DNA of 45,196 nt. Origin: SAR202 cluster bacterium Io17-Chloro-G2 (GTDB taxonomy: Bacteria > Chloroflexota > Dehalococcoidia > Lucifugimonadales > UBA3495). Under the pieces are notes generated by a model. That model was not told where the DNA came from and searched no databases. It was given only the letters and a program-made list of their open reading frames with translations. The position numbers and the translations under genes are program-made. Where the stretch lies: the NCBI GenBank assembly GCA_002816875.1, contig MUCP01000041.1:1-45196 (forward strand), given 5' to 3'. This document shows positions 1 through 8,177 of this stretch, in pieces. Numbering within the stretch: the first letter of the stretch is position 1; each line of letters starts with the position of its first letter.

Positions 1-689
1 CCGTTCAGGTTGCCCGTGTGGCCCAGGAAGGTCTTTTCGCCGTCGTCGTGGTCCTCTCCCAAGTACTCGAAAGCCCAAGGGAAGCGTCCAAAGGGCTGCC
101 GAGGCAGCTTGGGGGCGATGGTCCAACCGGTGAAAGCCCTGGAGGCCTCGCGGACGTCTACCTCGGTATAGTTGCTGACGCCCATGGAGAAGAGCTCCAG
201 GAGTTCCCGGCCCCAGTTCTCGTTAACCGCGTCCCGGTGGTTCTCGTTGTTATCCAGCCAGTAGATCATGGCCGGGTTCCTGGACACCTCTAAGAGCATG
301 TCCCGGTAGTTGGCCATCCCGTGTTGGCGGAACATGACGATCTGCTGCAACATTTGGTCGCAGTTGTCCACCTTGGAATTTCCCGTGGCGAACACCTGGT
401 GCCAGAACAGGGCCATCTTCTCTTCCAGGGGCCGCTGGGTAGTGATCATGTTGTACATCCAGTTGTACTGCCCCGGTTGGGGAACTCCACCCGGAAGCAG
501 GCAGCCCGGCATGTACCGCAAAAGCAAGGCCATGTTACCCGCCGGCATTTCCTCGGGCGGGTTGATGAGCTCCTCCACCGTGGCCGCATAACCTTGGGCC
601 ACCCGGCGTTCCAATTCCTCACGGGTTGCCCCGAAACCGGCTCGCCGCATCAGGTGGGCCATTTGGGCAAGGTCTTCCTTGTTTGCCAT
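1..689 (-). CDS. DUF1800 family protein, N-terminal part (runs off the window edge)
   Basis: The open frame starts at an ATG (687-689) and continues to base 1 without a stop, so only about the first 229 residues are visible. The start is supported by a GGAGG Shine-Dalgarno a few bases upstream. The N-terminus carries the helical signature of DUF1800 proteins (LMRRAGFG at residues 13-20, followed by a TREELERRV-like stretch). Later segments such as MALFWHQVF, NRDAVNENWGRELLELFSMG-like text and a Y-E-V-x-E-x-A-R-A-F-T-G-W block also fit. The molecular function of the family is unknown; in many bacteria it is paired with a DUF1501 gene, which would lie outside the window. It has its own strong promoter at 766-794, with a Fur-box-like palindrome further upstream. 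Confidence 0.85.
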   Translation of the reverse strand, partial: MANKEDLAQMAHLMRRAGFGATREELERRVAQGYAATVEELINPPEEMPAGNMALLLRYMPGCLLPGGVPQPGQYNWMYNMITTQRPLEEKMALFWHQVFATGNSKVDNCDQMLQQIVMFRQHGMANYRDMLLEVSRNPAMIYWLDNNENHRDAVNENWGRELLELFSMGVSNYTEVDVREASRAFTGWTIAPKLPRQPFGRFPWAFEYLGEDHDDGEKTFLGHTGNLN

Positions 690-765
690 CCGACGCCTCC
701 ATAAAAATTGAGTTCTATATTTCCACAGGGCACAAACGCCCCAGGATTACTCTATCGACGCTGCC

Positions 766-794
766 ATCATATTGCATCCCGAATTCACTGTCAA
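766..794 (-). promoter_or_regulatory. Sigma70-type promoter of the DUF1800 gene
   Basis: On the minus strand TTGACA (789-794) is followed after exactly 17 bases by TATGAT (766-771), a near-consensus promoter. Predicted transcription would begin near 759, leaving a leader of about 70 bases before the ATG at 689. The surrounding DNA is clearly more AT-rich than its neighbours. Confidence 0.75.
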
Positions 795-825
795 CGCTTT
801 TTCGTCCGATTTTCGAATTTGACTC

Positions 826-844
826 TTTCATGATAATCATTATA
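826..844. promoter_or_regulatory. Fur-box-like palindrome upstream of the DUF1800 promoter
   Basis: The core ATGATAATCATTAT (830-843) matches the centre of the classical 19-bp Fur consensus. The full 19-base window agrees at 15 positions. The inner ATGAT-A-ATCAT is a perfect palindrome. It sits about 32 bases upstream of the -35 element, so repression by direct occlusion is not certain. Whether Fur in this organism uses this consensus is unknown. Confidence 0.4.
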
Positions 845-962
845 ACTTGAAAATGGCGGTGCAGGTTAAAGGCCTGCCATCCGCCATATGAACGCGACCA
901 TATCCGCCTAATCTCCGGATATTTTGCGCCGGTTCCGCTATTCAACCGGCAACGGGTGTAAA

Positions 963-2543
963 TCAACCACCCCAACGGCTCCTCTTAAGTGCCCTTCCCG
1001 GTGTGGCCCCGGTGTGGGTCTGGCCGTCTATCACCACAGTCCCGTTGACTATCACGTAGTCTATGCCCACCGGAAATTGCTTGGGGTCTTGCCGCGTGGC
1101 GGGCGCCTTCACCGTATCAGGGTCAAAAACCACGACATCCGCCTTGAACCCGTCGCGAAGCAAGCCCCTTCCGCTTAGCCCCAGCCGTTGGGCAGGGAAG
1201 GAGGTCATCTTTCGGATGGCGTCGGGCAAAGACATGACCCTCTCTTCGCGGACATATTCGGACAGTATCACCGGGAAGGTCCCGTAGGTGCGGGGGCTGG
1301 GGAAGTCGCCCAATAAGACGGCGTCGCTCCCCACCATAGACAGGGGATGTTTCACGAAATCCGGCAGGGTGGCTCCGTTGGGTCCAGGGGTGACGTAAGA
1401 GGTCTGGAGGTCTTCATCCAGCAACAGATCGCACACCACGTCCACCGGGTTCTCCCCGGTATTCTCGGCGATCTCACCCACCGACCAGCCCTCATACCGG
1501 TGGTTCTTGGGGTGCTTGAAATAGGTGACCCACATCTCATGCCAGGAAAGGCCCCTGGGCCTGACCTCGGCCCGCAGGCGTTCCCGGCCCTCTCCGGACC
1601 TAAGCACTTCTTTCAGGGCCCTGGGGCCACCTGACTGGCACCATTGGGGCAATATTATAAGTAGCCTGGTGCTGCTGAAAGTGTATGGGTAACTGTCGAA
1701 TGTAACGTCGAGCCCTTCTTCCCGGGCGTCCTCCACCAACTCCAAAATGCGGCGGCCGCCTCCCGGAGCGGTGACCCGCTGATACAGATGGGTCACGTGG
1801 GAAGGGATGCCGGAACGCCTTCCGATCTCAATCGCTTCTTTTATAGGATCCAGGAACCGGTCACCCAACCCGTTGCGCACGTGGGTGTGGTAGATGCCAC
1901 CCAGTCCCGCTACCTCCTGGCATAATTGGATCAACTCATCGGTGTCGGCATAACTGCCCGGCGGGTAATCCAAACCGGTGGAAATACCGAATCCGCCTTC
2001 TTCCATCCCTTCCCGCAGGATCGCCCGCATATTCGCTATGCCAGCGGGAGAACCCGGCCTGTCGTCCCAACCCATGGCGCAAATACGCACGGGGGAATTC
2101 CCGATTATATAGGCGATGTTTACCGAAACCTTGGCATCGAACATCTGTAGGTATTCTGCCACTGATGACCACCGGCCAGGCAACGGCGGGTTGCCATCCA
2201 AGCCCGAGTTCAACTCAACGAATTGGAGGAAATCGTCGTGGCTCGTGAATGGGGCGTAGGAGTTACCGTCTACTCCCACCAACTCTGTGGTTATCCCCTG
2301 GCGTACCTTTGGCTCGTGCCGGGGCTCGGCCAGGATCACCAGGCCCGAATGGGCGTGCATATCTATGAAGCCGGGGCAAACGATCTTTCCGGTGGCGTCG
2401 ATGGTCCTGACCGGCCCCAGGTTGCCTGTATCGCCCCGCAACACGTGGACCTCGTCGCCTGTGACGGCAACCGAGCCATAGAAGCCCGGATTCCCGGAGC
2501 CGTCGATGATCAAGCCATTCGTCACTAATAGGTCTAGCGCCAT
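963..2543 (-). CDS. N-acyl-D-amino-acid deacylase (D-aminoacylase family amidohydrolase)
   Basis: A 526-residue metal-dependent amidohydrolase predicted to remove the acyl group from N-acyl-D-amino acids. The N-terminal beta-sandwich strand (MALDLLVTNG...IIDGSG) leads into the metal-binding H-x-H at residues 63-65 (GFIDMHAHSG). The family block GISTGLDYPPGSYAD, a VTHLYQR segment and a late GSDA motif follow, all in the order seen in D-aminoacylases. The frame is open a further 36 codons upstream, to 2651, but family alignment begins at the methionine at 2543, which I therefore chose; no strong Shine-Dalgarno is visible. It is transcribed away from the gene at 2773. Exact substrate cannot be read from the sequence; dihydropyrimidinase-like activity is less likely. 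Confidence 0.85.
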   Translation of the reverse strand: MALDLLVTNGLIIDGSGNPGFYGSVAVTGDEVHVLRGDTGNLGPVRTIDATGKIVCPGFIDMHAHSGLVILAEPRHEPKVRQGITTELVGVDGNSYAPFTSHDDFLQFVELNSGLDGNPPLPGRWSSVAEYLQMFDAKVSVNIAYIIGNSPVRICAMGWDDRPGSPAGIANMRAILREGMEEGGFGISTGLDYPPGSYADTDELIQLCQEVAGLGGIYHTHVRNGLGDRFLDPIKEAIEIGRRSGIPSHVTHLYQRVTAPGGGRRILELVEDAREEGLDVTFDSYPYTFSSTRLLIILPQWCQSGGPRALKEVLRSGEGRERLRAEVRPRGLSWHEMWVTYFKHPKNHRYEGWSVGEIAENTGENPVDVVCDLLLDEDLQTSYVTPGPNGATLPDFVKHPLSMVGSDAVLLGDFPSPRTYGTFPVILSEYVREERVMSLPDAIRKMTSFPAQRLGLSGRGLLRDGFKADVVVFDPDTVKAPATRQDPKQFPVGIDYVIVNGTVVIDGQTHTGATPGRALKRSRWGG

Positions 2544-2646
2544 TTGACCGAATGATAACCCACACAGCCACCCGTTTCCCACCATTAGGCTCGAGTCAAG
2601 GCCGGACACAAACGCCAGCACCCGCACTGGAAGCAGCTGGCCGTTG

Positions 2647-2675
2647 CGCAAGGAACCACGTTGGAATTCCTTGCG
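2647..2675. promoter_or_regulatory. 9-bp inverted repeat in a divergent intergenic region
   Basis: CGCAAGGAA (2647-2655) and TTCCTTGCG (2667-2675) are perfect inverted copies separated by 11 bases. They lie between the divergently transcribed D-aminoacylase and the gene at 2773. This could be an operator or an RNA hairpin; there is no T-run to make it a terminator. Confidence 0.35.
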
Positions 2676-2728
2676 GTGAATCGGATATTCCGCCGGTCCC
2701 TACAACGGCAGAATAAACCACCATAAGG

Positions 2729-2734
2729 TATAAT
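2729..2734 (+). promoter_or_regulatory. Candidate -10 element for the gene at 2773
   Basis: A perfect TATAAT lies 38 bases before the ATG at 2773, but no recognisable -35 hexamer is found at 16-18 bases upstream. Weak evidence taken alone. Confidence 0.3.
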
Positions 2735-2772
2735 CGGCCCCACATCCGGCAATCTAGACACGGGAATTAGGC

Positions 2773-3561
2773 ATGAGTAAATTTCTTGACTACATGGAGC
2801 GCATAACCTTGGCAGGTCCGGGAGGTATGGGCTTTGGCGCCGCCCGCACCGGGAAAACACCGGCCATGGCCCTAATCGGATTAGTTTCCGGGAGTTATGC
2901 CAAGGGTTTGGGCACGGTGTCAAAGTTGGCCCTCGATGCCGCCCTGATGTCGGGAATCGATAACGCCGCCGGACTGAAGCGGATAGAGAAATCGCTGCCC
3001 TCGATGCCATGGGGAGTCAAAACATCTACCCTCACGGAAGAATCGGCACGGGGATTTCGAGACGGAGGGTGCGATCTTTTGGCATTTGCTCTGGAAAACA
3101 CGGCGGCATCTGCCTTGGCCACTGACGACGCAGCGCGAATCTTGTACATAGACGCCGAAATCGAAGAGCGAGAACTGCGGGCCATTGGGGCCTTGCCCGT
3201 CGACGCCTTGATCCTGCCGATGACGGAGATCTCCGGCCCCTGGGAGTTGGCCAACCTGGCCTCGGTTGCATCCATCAGCCGCCGGGTGGATAAATATATC
3301 CTGGTGGAGGTTGGCGGCGCGCCATCGGCAAGCGACCTGGAGTCCCTAAGGAATGCGGGCGTCCACGGACTGGTGTTAGACGTCGCCGCCGTGGGCGCGC
3401 ATGACTTGGAAACACTGAAGTCAGCGACTCTGGATATGCCCAGGCAACGCCCCCCAGGGCGGGGACGAGCCTCCGCCATCGTCCCTTCATCGGTGTTCCC
3501 CTCCGGCGCCGGACCCCAGCGTGAGGAGGAGGACGAGGAAGAGGATGACGATGACATATGA
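2773..3561 (+). CDS. Conserved-looking protein of unknown function with an acidic C-terminal tail
   Basis: A 262-residue protein I cannot assign to a named family. The first 220 residues alternate predicted beta strands and amphipathic helices (segments such as ALILPMTEI, KYILVEVGGAP and VHGLVLDVAAVG), which suggests a TIM-barrel-like alpha/beta fold. An early glycine-rich stretch, AGPGGMGFGAARTGK, precedes an alanine-rich helix. The last 15 residues are almost pure glutamate and aspartate, joined through a proline/serine-rich linker, which is probably disordered. No signal peptide or membrane helix is seen. It stands alone on the plus strand ahead of the protease at 3692, 130 bases away. Function not proposed. 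Confidence 0.7.
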   Translation: MSKFLDYMERITLAGPGGMGFGAARTGKTPAMALIGLVSGSYAKGLGTVSKLALDAALMSGIDNAAGLKRIEKSLPSMPWGVKTSTLTEESARGFRDGGCDLLAFALENTAASALATDDAARILYIDAEIEERELRAIGALPVDALILPMTEISGPWELANLASVASISRRVDKYILVEVGGAPSASDLESLRNAGVHGLVLDVAAVGAHDLETLKSATLDMPRQRPPGRGRASAIVPSSVFPSGAGPQREEEDEEEDDDDI

Positions 3562-3691
3562 CCGGGCATCTGCAACCTATGCAAAACAGCGTTAAACCCA
3601 ACCACACCTTTGAATCTGGAGCAAGCCACCGGGCGGATGGAAAAATCCTGGCTCTGACCCAGCCATTCTCCAGCAACGGCTGTTAGCGCCT

Positions 3692-4393
3692 ATGTTGCTG
3701 GGTTCCTATGAACTGCTTATAAATGATCCCACAAGTTTCCTGCGCCTAACGGTGCTGGTGGCCGTTTCCCTGCTGGTCGCGGTAACTGTCCACGAGTTCA
3801 GCCACGCCCTGGTGGCCACCGGCTTGGGGGACGCCACCGCCAAGAGATTGGGCCGGCTGAGCCTCAACCCCAAAAGGCACTTGGACCCCGCGGGCACCGT
3901 GATGATGCTGGTGGCGGGATTTGGCTGGGGAAAACCGGTGCCGGTAAACCAACATAATCTTGCCCACGGGCAAACGGGTATGGCATTGGTGGCGGCCGCG
4001 GGCCCGCTGACCAATGTGATGGTGGCATTTTTGCTGGCCCTGCCCATCAAACTGGGTTTGTTGGAATGGAGCGCCCCCGCTTTGAACCGGGTTTCCTACG
4101 TTATGACCGGCGGCCTGCCGGAGGGTCTGGCGGACATTTTGGGCCTGCTCATCTTTTTCAACATCTTGTTGGCCGTCTTCAACCTGATCCCCCTGGCGCC
4201 TCTGGACGGGTCCAAGGTCCTGGCGGGACTTCTGCCCCGGAACCAAGCCCAGTCCTACGCCCGCTTGGAACGATACGGGCCGGCCCTGTTGGTAGGGCTG
4301 ATCATGCTGGATTACATATCGAACTTGGGACTCTTGTGGGGCGTCATCGGGCCGGCGGTTCGGGCCTTGGCAACGGTGGCCACCGGCTACTAA
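3692..4393 (+). CDS. Site-2 protease family (M50) membrane metalloprotease
   Basis: A 233-residue polytopic membrane zinc protease without a PDZ domain. The zinc-binding HEFSH is at residues 34-38 inside the first main hydrophobic segment. The second family motif, N-L-I-P-L-A-P-L-D-G-S-K, is at about residues 164-175 and supplies the third ligand, D172. Four to five hydrophobic segments are visible. This compact architecture is the FtsH-unrelated, Rv/YwhC-like subgroup of site-2 proteases, distinct from the RseP-type protein at 23517. The ATG at 3692 has only a poor ribosome site. Substrate unknown; intramembrane cleavage of a regulator is the usual role of the family. Confidence 0.88.
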   Translation: MLLGSYELLINDPTSFLRLTVLVAVSLLVAVTVHEFSHALVATGLGDATAKRLGRLSLNPKRHLDPAGTVMMLVAGFGWGKPVPVNQHNLAHGQTGMALVAAAGPLTNVMVAFLLALPIKLGLLEWSAPALNRVSYVMTGGLPEGLADILGLLIFFNILLAVFNLIPLAPLDGSKVLAGLLPRNQAQSYARLERYGPALLVGLIMLDYISNLGLLWGVIGPAVRALATVATGY

Positions 4394-4498
4394 TACGGCC
4401 CGCCGTGCTAGAATTAAATCGATCTCAACCAGTCTTGATTAGCCGGTCCTGCCAAGCCCGTCCTATCCCGCCCAACCGCCTCCAGGAGTTCATATCTC

Positions 4499-4960
4499 AT
4501 GCCTGATGAGCAAGAAAACAACCAAGACGCAGGCCCCGGACACTTGGGTATGGTGTTGCCCGAAGAAGGCGTGGTCGACCTCGCCGATAAGCTGACGGGC
4601 TATATGACAGAAATCGAATTGGGCGGGCTGCCCGACATAATGGGGCAGGTCCTAGACGATTTCCTAGAGCAGTGCGGGAGTATACCCGAAGACCTGAAAG
4701 ATTCAAGCGCCTTCGAGCAGATCACCGGCAACCAGCTTTCGGTGACTTTGGCCTATCAACTGGGCAGGTTGGAAGGCCGGTCTCCCCAGGTGGTGCGGTT
4801 ATTGATAGAGGAGGCGGTGAGCAAATGGGGAACCCGGCCGGTAGCTGAATCTCCTGACATTTCCGACCAGGACCTGGCAACCCCTAAAGAATTGGTGTAT
4901 CCACGCCTGCGTCGGTTGGAATATCCCGAGCCTCCGCCGGAAAATGGAGAAGACCCATGA
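4499..4960 (+). CDS. Hypothetical protein, translationally coupled to an amidohydrolase
   Basis: A 153-residue soluble, acidic protein I do not recognise. The start ATG follows an AGGAG at an appropriate distance. The central part is helical (VVDLADKLTGYMTEIELGG and a following LDDFLEQCG helix), and the C-terminus is proline- and glutamate-rich and probably disordered. Its stop overlaps the ATG of the downstream amidohydrolase in an ATGA, so the two proteins are very likely made together. No catalytic motif, zinc site or membrane segment is seen. Confidence 0.72.
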   Translation: MPDEQENNQDAGPGHLGMVLPEEGVVDLADKLTGYMTEIELGGLPDIMGQVLDDFLEQCGSIPEDLKDSSAFEQITGNQLSVTLAYQLGRLEGRSPQVVRLLIEEAVSKWGTRPVAESPDISDQDLATPKELVYPRLRRLEYPEPPPENGEDP

Positions 4961-6150
4961 GCACCCGTGAGCAACCAAACGGGCCAACATACGATCTGGC
5001 GCTGACGGGAGGCACGTTGTTAGACCCCGGCCAGGGCCTGAACGGCCGCCGGGACATAGCATTTAAAGACGGTCTCGTAGCAAATATAGCCCAACGCATC
5101 GATCCCGCGTCGGCGGCCGTCGCCGTTGACGTGTCCGGCAAGGTCATCACCCCCGGCCTGATCGACCTGCACGGCCATTTTTACCACGGCGGCACCGGCA
5201 GCGCAGTCTCCCCAGATAGAAGTTGCCTGTCATCGGGAACCACCACTGGGGTGGATGCCGGCAGCGCCGGCTTCGCCAATTACCAAGCGATGCGCGATTA
5301 CGTCTTTCCCGCCCACCGCACCCGCCTGCTGGCCTTTTTGCACATCGGCGCCGGGGGCCTGACCCTCAACCAGGTGCTGGGTGGGGGGCTGCACGATATG
5401 GCGGTCATAGACGCCGACCAGACGGCTGACCACGTGAAAGCGAATCCAGGCTTCCTATTTGGCGTAAAGGTGCGGATGCATCACAACGCCGTGGCGCCAT
5501 GGAACGCCCACGAAGCGATGAAGAAGACTAGGGCGGCCGTGGACCAGTCGGGAAGCCGGTTGATGGTTCACGTTAGCGGAACGCCCATACCTCTGCCGGA
5601 AGTCTTGGAATACCTGGGGCCCGGAGACATATGCACTCACGCCTTCAACGGAAACCCTGAGTCTATCCTGACTCCACAGGGCAAGTTGCGCCCCGAGGTA
5701 CGGGAGGCGGCTGATCGCGGGGTCATCATGGACTTGGGCCACGCGGGGATCCACTGTGACGTTGACGTGGTCAAGGCGGCCATGGAGCAGGGTCTGCCTC
5801 CCACCACCATCAGCACCGATATACACATCGGGCCTCCTGATCGCACGGTCTATCTGATGAACGATCTGGTAAGCAAGTTCCACGCTTTAGGAATGCCCTT
5901 GGTTGACGCGCTGGAGGCCAGCACGTCCCGCCCCGCTCAGGTGCTTGGGCTGCAAGAAACGATCGGCTCTCTGGCGCCGGGCATGGCGGGAGACGCGGCG
6001 GTCTTTGACTTGAGGGAAGGCAGGTTCGTTTGGCACGACATGGCCGGGCACAATGTGGAAGGAAAGGTCCGCCTGGATACCTTTCTAACAGTGAGGGCCG
6101 GCCAGGTCGCCTGGCGGGAAGGCCGCTTGCTGCAAATGGGTGAGTGCTGA
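4957..6150 (+). CDS. Amidohydrolase/deacetylase family metallohydrolase (dihydroorotase-like)
   Basis: A 397-residue cyclic amidohydrolase superfamily member. The N-terminal strand block (YDLALTGGTLLDPGQG) is followed by the metal-binding H-x-H at residues 72-74 (GLIDLHGHFYHGG). A central VKVRMHHNA segment may hold the bridging lysine region, and later HVSG, CTHAFNGN, DLGHAG and STDIH motifs supply histidines and the catalytic aspartate. The pattern is that of the amidohydrolase/deacetylase subgroup rather than true dihydroorotase. It overlaps the preceding 153-residue gene by four bases. Substrate not determinable; an N-acyl or cyclic amide compound is the family expectation. Confidence 0.82.
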   Translation: MSTREQPNGPTYDLALTGGTLLDPGQGLNGRRDIAFKDGLVANIAQRIDPASAAVAVDVSGKVITPGLIDLHGHFYHGGTGSAVSPDRSCLSSGTTTGVDAGSAGFANYQAMRDYVFPAHRTRLLAFLHIGAGGLTLNQVLGGGLHDMAVIDADQTADHVKANPGFLFGVKVRMHHNAVAPWNAHEAMKKTRAAVDQSGSRLMVHVSGTPIPLPEVLEYLGPGDICTHAFNGNPESILTPQGKLRPEVREAADRGVIMDLGHAGIHCDVDVVKAAMEQGLPPTTISTDIHIGPPDRTVYLMNDLVSKFHALGMPLVDALEASTSRPAQVLGLQETIGSLAPGMAGDAAVFDLREGRFVWHDMAGHNVEGKVRLDTFLTVRAGQVAWREGRLLQMGEC

Positions 6151-6193
6151 GTTAATAGCGAATCTTTTAGCGCTCCTAACCTTAGAGAGACCC

Positions 6194-6892
6194 TCAATCG
6201 ATGGCGGCGCTCACCGTAGCCGCCGGCTCGCCGTTCAGTTTAAACACGAACTCCACCATCTCCCCGGCGGGAAATAGATCCTTGCTTAGCGCCACCACCC
6301 TCATGGGGGCCAACAGGTACGGGCGAAGCCTGCCCTGTGGCTGGTCTTCCAACTCCAATTCCACCGTCGCAAGGTTCCCGGTCACTGCAAACCCCACTAC
6401 CGAAAGCGGGTCTCCCTGCACCGGGCGCCACAGGTAGTAGGCCGCCAGCAGGATGGAATCTTCGAATTCGATCCTGGCTAGACTGACGGAAGTACCCCGG
6501 GTTAGCCTGGCTGTGAAACCAGCGTTGAAAGCATCTAACTCCCGCTGGTTGGTGATGACAAAAGCCATTAACTCCTGGGAAAATGCCGTGGCCGACCCGG
6601 CGTCCTCAGGTTCCACCCAACCGCTATTCACATATCGCCAATTTGGCGGCGCCGGGTCTTTGAACGCTGGAACTTGCTCTAGGGAAGAAGGCGGCTGCTG
6701 GGTGGTCAACCCTTCGGCCGGCCGCGCCTCCTGCGTCTCTTTGAATGGGGCGGACGCTTCAGACGGGGAATCTGCTTGAGGCCTGGCCGCTCCCTGTCCG
6801 CAGGCCGCTACCATAAAGAGCATCGCCAACGCCACCCCTAGATAAACCCGATCGTTCACGCTGTCAATGACTCCATATTTTCGCGAACCCAT
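6194..6892 (-). CDS. Predicted lipoprotein of unknown function
   Basis: A 232-residue exported protein. A short charged N-terminus and a hydrophobic stretch (VYLGVALAMLFMVAAC) end in a lipobox, V-A-A-C, with the lipidated cysteine at residue 31. A serine/proline/glutamate-rich linker follows, then a globular domain with many beta-strand-like segments and no recognised catalytic motif. I chose the ATG at 6892; another in-frame ATG five codons upstream (6907) cannot be excluded. It converges with the amidohydrolase, from which it is separated by 43 bases, and diverges from the PAC2 gene. Confidence 0.7.
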   Translation of the reverse strand: MGSRKYGVIDSVNDRVYLGVALAMLFMVAACGQGAARPQADSPSEASAPFKETQEARPAEGLTTQQPPSSLEQVPAFKDPAPPNWRYVNSGWVEPEDAGSATAFSQELMAFVITNQRELDAFNAGFTARLTRGTSVSLARIEFEDSILLAAYYLWRPVQGDPLSVVGFAVTGNLATVELELEDQPQGRLRPYLLAPMRVVALSKDLFPAGEMVEFVFKLNGEPAATVSAAID

Positions 6893-7096
6893 ACTACATC
6901 CAAGCATCCGGAACCTAATCGTATTTTATCAGACGGTTCTCACCCGGCGGCTCTCGTTCCCGTCTAATTCACTGGCCTTGGCGCCGTGGCGGTCCGGCTA
7001 GATGGCGGGGCTGTCACCCAGGCCGCACGGGCGGAAATCCTCGACGTGGGACCTTCAGCTATTGAAAATACCCTCATAGACTGTCAAACTGTAAAC

Positions 7097-7993
7097 ATGC
7101 GCTTGGGCGAGTTTGAATTCACCGAGCCGCTTCCCCAGCTGAAAGACCCCCACGTTTTAGCGGTCATCAAGCCTTGGATAGACGTGGGCAACGTGGGCTC
7201 CCTGGCCCTGGGCAGAATGGAGCGGCACATGCGAGCCACCGAGTTGGGCCGCTTGGCGCGGCCTGGCAGGTACTACGACTTTACCCGTTACCGCCCCCGC
7301 TCCATCCGCAATCAGGGCCGCAGGGAATACATCATTCCTAATACCATCATCCGGACTGCCACCCGGGAAGAGGCCCCGGACCTGATATTCATGCACATCA
7401 GGGAGCCCCACGCCTACGGAGAGGATTTCACCGATTCGGTGCTGGAAGTGCTCACCGCTCTGGGGGCCAAGCGGTATTCGTTGGTGGGCGCAATGTACGA
7501 CATGGTGCCCCACACCAGGCCTTTACTGGTTTCAGGGGGCTCCAGACACCCCGAAAACGAAGAGGAATACCAATCGATAGGGGTGCGCCCCAGCGATTAC
7601 CAGGGTCCCACATCCATCACTTACCTGATCAACCAACAGGCGGAGTCCCTGGGCATTGAAACCCGCACCTTCGTGGTGCACCTTCCACAATATTTCCAGG
7701 TGGATGAGGACTTCACCGGCACCACACGTTTGATGGAAGTCTTGTGCCGGCTCTACCACCTGCCCAACAGGCTTATGGACCGCCAACGAGGCAAACAGCA
7801 GTACGAGGCCCTTGAAAACATCGTCAAAGACACTTCGGACGTGGCTTCCTTGTTAAGCAGGCTGGAGGAACGTTACGACCGGGAACAGCAAGACGCGGAA
7901 GGTGGGCCATCCCAACCTCCGGCCCTATCCCAAAACATAGAAAATTTCCTTCGTGAACTCAATGAAGGCTTTGAGCAGCCGGACCAGTCTTGA
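7097..7993 (+). CDS. PAC2 family protein
   Basis: A 298-residue protein of the PAC2 (proteasome assembly chaperone 2-like) family. The opening E-F-x-E-P-L-P-Q-L-K-D-P-H-V-L-A-V-I segment, the W-I-D-V-G-N-V-G block, R-P-x-x-x-x-x-G-R-R-E-Y and the central LVGAMYDMVPHTRPLLVSG stretch match the family fold. The C-terminal 70 residues are charged and helical. The frame is open upstream to a GTG at 6986, but the family alignment begins at the ATG at 7097, which I chose; neither has a clear Shine-Dalgarno. In actinobacteria some members sit near proteasome genes; no proteasome gene is in this window. Cellular role unknown. Confidence 0.8.
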   Translation: MRLGEFEFTEPLPQLKDPHVLAVIKPWIDVGNVGSLALGRMERHMRATELGRLARPGRYYDFTRYRPRSIRNQGRREYIIPNTIIRTATREEAPDLIFMHIREPHAYGEDFTDSVLEVLTALGAKRYSLVGAMYDMVPHTRPLLVSGGSRHPENEEEYQSIGVRPSDYQGPTSITYLINQQAESLGIETRTFVVHLPQYFQVDEDFTGTTRLMEVLCRLYHLPNRLMDRQRGKQQYEALENIVKDTSDVASLLSRLEERYDREQQDAEGGPSQPPALSQNIENFLRELNEGFEQPDQS

Positions 7994-8177
7994 TCCACCT
8001 GAAACAGGCTAAATAGAGTTAGCCATGACCCTCCTCTCATTCCATCCCTGAACCGCAAACCCATGATTATATTTGACGAAGAGATGGCCCGGCGCCTGCT
8101 CCGAAGTCACTGGCCGTTTCACCCATCAATCAGCGGATCACCATCACGCCTCCTAAATTACGACAGGAAGGGCCCGT

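Noticed and set aside
2544..2651. N-terminal extension of the D-aminoacylase to 2651
   Set aside because: The extra 36 residues have no counterpart in the family and cover a 9-bp inverted repeat.
2895..3629. Minus-strand ORF with a poly-serine run opposite the gene at 2773
   Set aside because: The serine run is simply the reverse reading of the Glu/Asp tail; the plus strand has the more protein-like sequence.
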